A stretch of 64,000 nt of DNA, taken from positions 36,261-100,260 of the forward strand of contig JAZPZY010000005.1 in NCBI GenBank assembly GCA_045544955.1, written 5' to 3'. A model generated the notes under the pieces. The model ran no database searches. It was not told the DNA's origin and was given only the letters and a program-made list of their open reading frames with translations. The translations under genes and the position numbers were made by a program. The DNA comes from SIG701 sp045544955. GTDB lineage: Bacteria > Bacillota > Clostridia > Oscillospirales > CAG-272. Positions 58,616-64,000 of the stretch are shown here, piece by piece. Within the stretch, counting starts at the first letter, position 1. Every line of letters begins with the position of its first letter.

Positions 58616-58990
58616 GTGACGAGACAGGAATTTCTTGCGTATTGCCTTAATACGTACGGCACCTCTGCGGATTACCCCTTCGACGAAGACTTTGAAACCG
58701 CCGTATTCCGGCATGACAGCAGCCGCAAATGGTACGCCGTAATGATGCGTGTCTCCCGCCACAAGTTCGGCTTTGACAGCGATGCGGTAATTGACGTGGT
58801 CAATCTGAAACTGCCGCTGGAAATGTTCGGCTCCTTCGGTGCGGCAGACGGCGTATATCCGGCGTATCACATGAACAAGGTGCACTGGATCTCAGTTTTA
58901 CTCCCCGATGCGGCAAACGATCTGGTAGAATTTCTTGTAAACACCAGTTACGAGGCAACACGGGAAAAGAAGCGGAAAAGCAAATCGTAA
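58616..58990 (+). CDS. MmcQ/YjbR-family DNA-binding protein
   Basis: 124 residues starting at GTG 58616 behind AGGAGGGTCTGAAC. The family pattern is present: YPFDEDFETAVFRHDSSRKW, MMRVSRHKFGF, then VNLKLPLEMFGSFGAADGVY and HMNKVHWISVLL. Members bind DNA non-specifically; the physiological role is unclear. Confidence 0.88.
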   Translation: MTRQEFLAYCLNTYGTSADYPFDEDFETAVFRHDSSRKWYAVMMRVSRHKFGFDSDAVIDVVNLKLPLEMFGSFGAADGVYPAYHMNKVHWISVLLPDAANDLVEFLVNTSYEATREKKRKSKS

Positions 58991-59160
58991 ACCCGCACCG
59001 TACGAATAAGACGTGCCCCTGCTGCCCCCCGCAGCGGGGGCACAACTGCGTTATGGCGATTATTGGGAAAATGGCAGTAGACCTTCTGCAAAAACGCCGG
59101 CAGGTATGTTCGGACGGAAAACGGCAAATCCTATCCGTATAACAAAACGGAGGTGAAAGG

Positions 59161-60459
59161 ATGGATTCCATTTGGACAGAGACAGAAAGGCCGCTTCGTT
59201 TCGCTTCTCTGAGAGATAATGAAAGCACCGATGTGCTGATCATCGGCGGCGGGATCGCGGGGATTCTTTGTGCGTACAAACTGAAAGAAGCCGGCGTGGA
59301 CTGCCTGCTGGCGGAAGCGAGAGAAATCTGCGGCGGCATTACGAAAAACACCACGGCGAAGATTACCTTACAGCACGGATTGATCTACGATAAACTACTC
59401 CGCCGCTCAGGAGAAGAAAAGGCAAGACTTTACGCCGATATGCAAAAAAAAGCCCTCGGTGAATATGCACTGCTTTGCCAGAAGATCGACTGCGATTTTG
59501 AAAGCAGAGATTCCTACGTGTATTCACGCAACAATCGCGAAAAGATCGAAAAAGAAGTCGCCGCACTGAATCGCATCGGTGTGAAAGCGAATTTTTCCAC
59601 TGCGAACGAACTTCCCTTCCCTGTCGCAGGTGCAGTACGCGTAAAGGAGCAGGCACAGTTTCATCCGCTGAAATTCCTGTACGCCGCTGCACGGGATCTA
59701 CCGATTTACGAGCATACGAAAGTCGTGGAGCTTATGCCGGGCAAGGCACGCACCCGTCACGGCGAGATCAGATTCAAAAAACTGATCGTTGCAACGCATT
59801 TTCCCATACTAAACAAGCACGGACTGTATCCATTGAAAATGTATCAGCACCGCTCTTACGTCATCGCTTTGAAAGGCACACAGCACGTAAACGGAATGTA
59901 CGTGGACGAATCGGACACGGGGCTGTCCTTCCGCAGCTGCGGCGATCTTCTGCTTCTCGGCGGAGGCGGACACCGCACGGGAAAGCCCGGCGGCTGTTGG
60001 CAGGAGCTGGAAGCTTTTGCAAAGAAGCACTACAAAAACGCCGAGACCGTGGGCAAATGGGCGACGCAGGATTGTATGACACTGGACGGTATTCCCTATA
60101 TAGGGCAATACTCCAGATCCACCCCCGGCGTGTACGTTGCCACGGGCTTTAACAAGTGGGGTATGACAAACGCAATGGCCGCCGCCCACATTCTCTGCGA
60201 TCTCATTTGCGGCAAAGCAAATCCTTACGCCAAGGCCTTTTCCCCCTCCCGTACGATACTTCACCCACAGCTTGCGGTCAATGCTTTTGAATCGGCTGTG
60301 GGACTTCTCACACCGACTGCCCCGCGATGCCCGCACCTGGGCTGTGCTCTCAAATACAACCGTGCGGAGCACACGTGGGATTGCCCCTGCCACGGCTCGC
60401 GTTTTACCGAACACGGCGAGCTGATCGATAATCCTGCGACGGAGGATAAAAGAATGTAG
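59161..60459 (+). CDS. FAD-dependent oxidoreductase with C-terminal Rieske domain
   Basis: 432 residues. The FAD-binding DAO domain opens DVLIIGGGIAGILCAYKLKE and closes with VYVATGFNKWGMTNAMAA. From residue 390 a Rieske [2Fe-2S] domain follows, with ligands in CPHLGC and CPCHGSRF. The arrangement is typical of Firmicute DAO-Rieske proteins and suggests electron transfer to or from the flavin. It stands 65 bases before the manganese catalase gene; both may serve oxygen or peroxide defence. Confidence 0.93.
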   Translation: MDSIWTETERPLRFASLRDNESTDVLIIGGGIAGILCAYKLKEAGVDCLLAEAREICGGITKNTTAKITLQHGLIYDKLLRRSGEEKARLYADMQKKALGEYALLCQKIDCDFESRDSYVYSRNNREKIEKEVAALNRIGVKANFSTANELPFPVAGAVRVKEQAQFHPLKFLYAAARDLPIYEHTKVVELMPGKARTRHGEIRFKKLIVATHFPILNKHGLYPLKMYQHRSYVIALKGTQHVNGMYVDESDTGLSFRSCGDLLLLGGGGHRTGKPGGCWQELEAFAKKHYKNAETVGKWATQDCMTLDGIPYIGQYSRSTPGVYVATGFNKWGMTNAMAAAHILCDLICGKANPYAKAFSPSRTILHPQLAVNAFESAVGLLTPTAPRCPHLGCALKYNRAEHTWDCPCHGSRFTEHGELIDNPATEDKRM

Positions 60460-60524
60460 AGGTATACACCCACGCATTATGAGAAATAATAATATCAAAT
60501 CCACAAACGGAGGGTATTTTTTCT

Positions 60525-61187
60525 ATGTTTAAACACGAAAAACAGTTGTTTCATCCCGTAGAGGTCGAAAGGCCCAATCCGCAATACGCCGTTCTGCTTC
60601 AGGAGCAGCTCGGCGGCGGCAACGGTGAGCTCAAGGCGGCCATGCAGTATATGTCACAGAGTTTTAGAGTTAAAGATCCCGAGATCAAGGATCTCTTCCT
60701 TGATATTGCCGCCGAGGAACTTTCGCATATGGAAATGGTGGCACAGACCATCAATCTGCTTAACGGTCACGACGTGGATGCCACAAAGGTGCAGGCAGGC
60801 GAGGTGCAGACGCACGTCCTGCTCGGGCTGAATCCTGGGCTTATTAATTCTTCGGGATATTCCTGGACAGGCGATTACGTCACCGTCACGGGCGATCTGT
60901 GTGCCGATCTGCTTTCCAACATTGCCTCCGAGCAGAGAGCCAAAGTGGTTTATGAATATCTCTACCGTCAGATTGAGGACAAGAAGGTCCGGGAGACCAT
61001 TGATTTTCTCCTCAACCGCGAAGAAGCACACAATCAGATGTTCCGCGATGCATTTAACAAGGTGCAAAATACCGGGTCTAACCGTGATTTCGGCACCACC
61101 AAGGCGGCAAAAATGTATTTCTCCATGTCCGATCCCGGGCCGAACGCTTTTGCGACGGGCGAGACAAACGCACCGGCTTTTCGGTGA
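60525..61187 (+). CDS. Manganese catalase family protein, CotJC paralogue
   Basis: 220 residues. The four-helix ferritin-like core holds the dimanganese ligands: ELKAAMQYMSQ, DIAAEELSHMEMV (Glu, Glu, His), IASEQRAKVVYEYLY and NREEAHNQMFRDAF. The start (EKQLFHPVEVERPNPQYAVL) resembles CotJC (YRKELQFPVKIKNPNPKYA) in the broken gene at 25.5 kb. It could break down hydrogen peroxide in the cell or coat and possibly replace CotJC when that gene is interrupted. Confidence 0.92.
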   Translation: MFKHEKQLFHPVEVERPNPQYAVLLQEQLGGGNGELKAAMQYMSQSFRVKDPEIKDLFLDIAAEELSHMEMVAQTINLLNGHDVDATKVQAGEVQTHVLLGLNPGLINSSGYSWTGDYVTVTGDLCADLLSNIASEQRAKVVYEYLYRQIEDKKVRETIDFLLNREEAHNQMFRDAFNKVQNTGSNRDFGTTKAAKMYFSMSDPGPNAFATGETNAPAFR

Positions 61188-61300
61188 AAAAGCGTTTGCC
61201 GGTGTCAAATACGGCTATCGTGCGTGGAAAAAAACGCCAGGTTTTATCTGTCGGAGGCTTTTTCATCCCTTCCATTAAAGTTTGGATACTCAAATAAAAC

Positions 61301-61347
61301 AAATAATCCGAACGACTCTCCAAAGAGGAGAATGTTCGGATTATTTT
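61301..61347 (+). terminator. Terminator downstream of the manganese catalase gene
   Basis: Long hairpin AAATAATCCGAAC ... GTTCGGATTATTT with an inner CTCTC/GAGAG stem and T-rich end. Confidence 0.85.
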
Positions 61348-61352
61348 CATGA

Positions 61353-61398
61353 GGTACGAGTGACAGGAATCGAACCTGCGCCATCTTGGTCCCAAACC
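61353..61398 (-). tRNA. 3' half of a tRNA-Pro(TGG), att-site remnant
   Basis: On the minus strand the sequence begins GGTTTGGGACC (anticodon loop TTTGGGA, anticodon TGG). It continues through the variable region to the T arm (GCAGG-TTCGATT-CCTGT) and acceptor strand CACTCGTA, followed by CC. The 5' half (acceptor, D arm, 5' anticodon stem) is missing: upstream sequence is unrelated. This is what remains on one side when an element integrates into a tRNA gene and brings its own copy of the 3' end. It is not a functional tRNA. Confidence 0.75.
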
Positions 61399-61548
61399 GA
61401 TTCGGAGGCTTGGTTTTTGTTGATTTCTAACAGTTTTCAGCCGTTTTTACTCCGGAAAAGAGCCGGTTTTTGTGCTCTTTGACACTCTCGTGTGCGCTGT
61501 CTCCGTCCGCTCCGAGGCCATCTATGGTCAGTTCTGTGGTCAGAAATA

Positions 61549-61576
61549 CCTCCCATGAACGTAAATCCACGGGAGG
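61549..61576 (-). terminator. Terminator-like hairpin after the GNAT gene
   Basis: CCTCCC ... GGGAGG arms with a loop of about 16 bases and TATTTCTG after it on the minus strand, ten bases beyond the stop of the acetyltransferase. Confidence 0.45.
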
Positions 61577-61585
61577 CTCTGTTGT

Positions 61586-62242
61586 TTATCGTACTACCGA
61601 GGAATGACTGTAAATATAGAATTCCTCTTGGCTCGGCATCCACGCCTTTTCCTTTGGCGGAAATGTCGCATCGAATGCTTCAACTCCGGCGGTGTCCTCA
61701 CAGCAGTCGGCGGCGGGTGATGGGATGTACATCCACTTTCTGCCGTCAAGTGCGCCTTGAACAAGCTCACAAACTAGCAGCGCCGTCGGGAAGTTTCCTG
61801 GTGCGACAAAACTGACATTCTTCTTTTTGCAGCTCACAAATCCGCGGCTGACATAGTTGCCGGGATTGCCGAAATTAATGTTCACATCGTATCCCATTCT
61901 GCGAGCTTCTTCAAAGGAATGCTCAATCAGTATCTTTCCGAGCTTCTGTCTTTGATATTCAGGTGCAACACAAAGCGGACCAAAGGAGAGAATTTCCTTG
62001 CGCTCACCGTTCTCATCTTCAAGCCAAGCCTTCGTATACATAATGCTGCCGATGATCTTGCCATCTTTTTCAATCACAAACGCAAGCTCGGGAACGAAAT
62101 CGGGGTGGCTTCTCATCATGTGGACGAAATAATGCTCGTCTGCGCCCGGCTTGTAGATGTTCCAGAACGCCTCGCGAGTCAATTCTTCTACTTCACGGTA
62201 GTCTTTTTCCGTTTCAAGACGGACGATATAGTCATAGTTCAT
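61586..62242 (-). CDS. GNAT-family N-acetyltransferase
   Basis: 218 residues from ATG 62242, behind AGAGAGGTTTGAAA. The acetyl-CoA site is SFGPLCVAPEYQRQKLGKIL, with the Q/R-x-x-x-G-x-like loop, and NFGNPGNYVSRGFVSC marks the C-terminal part of the fold. Similar proteins include the YhbS-type predicted acetyltransferases. Substrate unknown. The 276 bases upstream (62243 to 62518) show nothing recognisable. Confidence 0.88.
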   Translation of the reverse strand: MNYDYIVRLETEKDYREVEELTREAFWNIYKPGADEHYFVHMMRSHPDFVPELAFVIEKDGKIIGSIMYTKAWLEDENGERKEILSFGPLCVAPEYQRQKLGKILIEHSFEEARRMGYDVNINFGNPGNYVSRGFVSCKKKNVSFVAPGNFPTALLVCELVQGALDGRKWMYIPSPAADCCEDTAGVEAFDATFPPKEKAWMPSQEEFYIYSHSSVVR

Positions 62243-62518
62243 TTTCAAACCTCTCTGTAAATTGATGACTGCAATCTGCGGGAGGCGTGCGGAGATGGAT
62301 TCGCAAGCCTCTCGCTTACAGAACCGACTCCAAAGTGCTCAACTTCTTCAAACAGCATTCTCCATAAAAATTTATTCGGGGGATTCCCGTGGGTATAGTA
62401 TAGCATAAATGCGATAAAATTGCAAGGTCGCCTGCATTGTTTCTTTCTTTTGTTTCAAACAGGCCTCACCCATCAATCGTTGCGCCGCAGTAAGCAAAGA
62501 ATAAGCGGTTTGGCCATC

Positions 62519-62893
62519 TTATTTGTTTTCGAGAATCCACTCAAGCAGTTCTTCGTATTTCATTTCACCGGATGCAACTGCCAAACCTACACGAACAACT
62601 TCTTCTTCAGACGGATAAATCCGAATTCCATTCACTTCAAGGAATGTGAGAAGCACATACATGCCGATTCTCTTGTTGCCGTCTACAAAAGCGTGATTGG
62701 ATATCAGAGCATATCCGATGCGGGCACCTTTTTCCTCTTTTGTGGGATAGAGCTCCTGGCCGTCAAAGGTCTGAAATGCGGATTCCAGTGCACTGTCGAG
62801 CAAAGCAAGGTCGCGGATATTGGGATCTCCGCCGGTTTCATCCGTAATCAGTTTATGAAGGAGCAGTACCTTTTCTTGGCTGAATTTTATCAT
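62519..62893 (-). CDS. doc: Doc-type Fic toxin
   Basis: 124 residues. The Fic motif SNHAFVDGNKRIGMYV (family HxFxxGNKR) is intact, and the length and DPNIRDLALLDSALESAF segment match Doc (death on curing). Doc phosphorylates EF-Tu and stops translation. Its ATG overlaps the antitoxin stop by four bases, the standard toxin-antitoxin arrangement. Confidence 0.93.
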   Translation of the reverse strand: MIKFSQEKVLLLHKLITDETGGDPNIRDLALLDSALESAFQTFDGQELYPTKEEKGARIGYALISNHAFVDGNKRIGMYVLLTFLEVNGIRIYPSEEEVVRVGLAVASGEMKYEELLEWILENK

Positions 62894-63132
62894 TTGGCAA
62901 GCTCCTCAAATGCACGGCGATACCGTTTCAGAATGCGTGCAGCGACAAAATCGATTTTTTCATCATCGGTCATTTCGATGGTGGTATCGTTTTCAATATC
63001 CACGAGTCGGTATTTGGGCTTGTTGTTTTTGAAAATAATGACTTCTCCGTTTTTATCAACCATGCGTGCAACACGAGAGAAATTCTGGTTGGCTTCCGAA
63101 ATTGGAACAATCTGATTTGTGTTGATATTCAT
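62890..63132 (-). CDS. phd: Phd/YefM-type antitoxin
   Basis: 80 residues: an N-terminal DNA-binding part (IVPISEANQNFSRVARMVDK, NGEVIIFKNNKPKYRLVD) and a helical C-terminus that would bind and block Doc. ATG 63132 follows GGAGGTACCAAT. It probably represses the operon together with Doc. Confidence 0.92.
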   Translation of the reverse strand: MNINTNQIVPISEANQNFSRVARMVDKNGEVIIFKNNKPKYRLVDIENDTTIEMTDDEKIDFVAARILKRYRRAFEELAK

Positions 63133-63158
63133 ATTGGTACCTCCAATCGTGTAATAAT

Positions 63159-63187
63159 ATTATACACAAATTTTAGGATATTGTCAA
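63159..63187 (-). promoter_or_regulatory. Promoter of the phd-doc operon
   Basis: TTGACA, 17 bases, TATAAT on the minus strand, with the antitoxin start 27 bases beyond the -10. The AT-rich GTGTATAATATTATTACAC around the -10 is nearly palindromic and may be the Phd operator. Confidence 0.8.
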
Positions 63188-63259
63188 CCTAAAAACAAGT
63201 AAACTTATTGTGAAGAGGAGAAAAGCAGAGAATACGCACATACCGCAACAGCGCGTTGC

Positions 63260-63288
63260 TTGTCAATAGCGGCAATCTATGATATAAT
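63260..63288 (+). promoter_or_regulatory. Promoter of the XRE/zinc-ribbon gene
   Basis: TTGTCA, 17 bases, TATAAT, followed by AAAGGCGG and the ATG at 63317. Confidence 0.75.
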
Positions 63289-63316
63289 ATTTACAAGAAT
63301 GAAAGGCGGTGGCACA

Positions 63317-64000
63317 ATGGAAACGAAAGATGTTATCCTTGAACTCAGAACGAAATACGGACTCTCCCAGGACGAGCTTGCCGAAAAGGTATTCGTCACC
63401 CGTCAGGCGGTCAGCCGCTGGGAGAACGGCGATACGATTCCTAACACCGAAACGCTCAAGCTTCTCTCAAAGCTGTTTGACGTTTCGATCAATACACTCC
63501 TCGGCTCGCCGAGAAAGCTGATCTGTCAATGCTGCGGTATGCCGCTGGAGGACGAAAATATTAGCCGGGAAACCGACGGATTCTTCAACGAGGAATACTG
63601 CAAGTGGTGCTATGCTGACGGCGAATATATGTATCATGATATGGACGATCTGATCGAGGTCTGCGTAGCGAATATGGCAAGCGAAGCATTCCCCGCCGAG
63701 CAGGCTCGTGCGTATATGAAAGAAATGCTTCCGAAGCTTGACTATTGGAAGAAATACAAAAATCTTGACGATGGCGGAAAGTTTGAAGAATTCAAGCGTA
63801 AACTGATCGACGAGATCAACGCCCTTGACGTAGAAGGAATGCCGAAGGTTGAAAAGCTCAACGCTCTTGTGGGCGGTTATGTCAATCTGGAATACCGTCT
63901 TCCGAACGGACAAACAGTCAAATTTCTCGACGATAAGGCAAGCTATCTCGGAAATCAGCTGGAGTGCGAATTCGGCGGAGAACGCTGCTTCGGCATCGCT
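63317..64000 (+). CDS. XRE regulator with putative zinc-ribbon domain (cut by window edge)
   Basis: 228 codons to the window end without a stop. Residues 5 to 60 are an XRE HTH (YGLSQDELAEKVFVTRQAVS, RWENGDTIPNTETL). A zinc-ribbon of the type found fused to such HTHs follows: CQCCGMPLEDE and CKWCYADGEYMY. The next part (IEVCVANMASEAFPAEQARA) is helical, and a further domain starts at about residue 150. Proteins of this layout often act as stress or membrane-transport regulators. The C-terminus is outside the window. Confidence 0.85.
   Translation, partial: METKDVILELRTKYGLSQDELAEKVFVTRQAVSRWENGDTIPNTETLKLLSKLFDVSINTLLGSPRKLICQCCGMPLEDENISRETDGFFNEEYCKWCYADGEYMYHDMDDLIEVCVANMASEAFPAEQARAYMKEMLPKLDYWKKYKNLDDGGKFEEFKRKLIDEINALDVEGMPKVEKLNALVGGYVNLEYRLPNGQTVKFLDDKASYLGNQLECEFGGERCFGIA

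Noticed and set aside
59011..59041. GC-rich hairpin GTGCCCCTGCTG...GCAGCGGGGGCAC after the MmcQ gene as a terminator
   Set aside because: It is a strong inverted repeat but no T-run follows on either strand, so termination is not supported.

Overview
The window is chromosomal DNA of a spore-forming Clostridia-type Firmicute, probably a gut Oscillospiraceae-like or related anaerobe. The evidence is strong AGGAGG-type ribosome binding sites, cotJA/cotJB spore-coat genes, many AraC-regulated sugar and glycan loci, a CcdA/TlpA/thioredoxin set and an ECF vitamin transporter. There are no rRNA genes, no CRISPR array and no complete tRNA. Calls rest on reading the sequence and on recalled family features; no database search was run.

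Positions 1 to about 25,430 are most of a prophage with a contractile tail. From 22,043 down to 1 the minus strand carries, in order of transcription: a Cro-like regulator, small early genes, two DNA methyltransferases (a Dam-like N6-adenine enzyme and a C5-cytosine enzyme with an internal repeat array), SSB, a replisome-organizer-like protein, an HUH rolling-circle protein, a DUF1064 nuclease-like protein, a RinA/ArpU-like late regulator, terminase, portal, a fused protease-capsid gene, head-tail connectors, tail sheath, tail tube, a tail chaperone with a -1 frameshift site, and the start of the tape measure protein (cut by the window edge). On the plus strand an S24-type repressor, a membrane SWIM-finger protein and a large serine integrase follow one another. 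Three evenly spaced operator-like palindromes lie between the divergent repressor and Cro promoters.

The most striking result is the right end of the prophage. Four bases after the integrase stop codon lies the 3' end of a 36-codon open frame on the minus strand that reads as the start of CotJC, directly behind intact cotJA and cotJB. The homology stops abruptly at the conserved GGPDG. The prophage therefore appears to sit inside cotJC of a cotJABC spore-coat operon. This is the arrangement of sporulation 'intervening elements' such as skin in sigK and SP-beta in spsM, where a serine recombinase excises the element in the mother cell and rebuilds the gene. The rest of cotJC should lie beyond the left edge. 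A second manganese-catalase paralogue is present at 60,525.

Positions 26,444 to 37,000 are host genes, nearly all on the minus strand: a lipoprotein, a complete ABC sugar importer, a creatininase-family amidohydrolase, a PIG-L deacetylase, an M24-fold protein, an AraC regulator and a sugar isomerase/epimerase. Positions 37,214 to 39,563 hold a CcdA/TlpA/TrxA thiol-redox set and a frameshifted Crp/Fnr gene. An ECF S-component gene follows, behind a structured, terminator-containing leader that looks like a riboswitch. A four-gene deacetylase/kinase/aldolase/isomerase operon (40,421 to 43,849) with a divergent AraC gene looks like an amino-sugar catabolic unit.

Positions 45,030 to 54,977 contain an Imm26-like/nitroreductase fusion, a large secreted sialidase-like protein, a small secreted protein, an MFS transporter, a cytoplasmic sialidase-like protein and an AraC regulator. 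Positions 54,991 to 61,187 are housekeeping and stress genes (MutT, deformylase-like, TetR, YdcF, MmcQ, FAD/Rieske oxidoreductase, manganese catalase). At 61,353 to 61,398 the 3' half of a tRNA-Pro marks the probable edge of a second integrated element. That element carries a GNAT acetyltransferase, a Phd/Doc toxin-antitoxin pair and an XRE/zinc-ribbon regulator that runs off the right edge.
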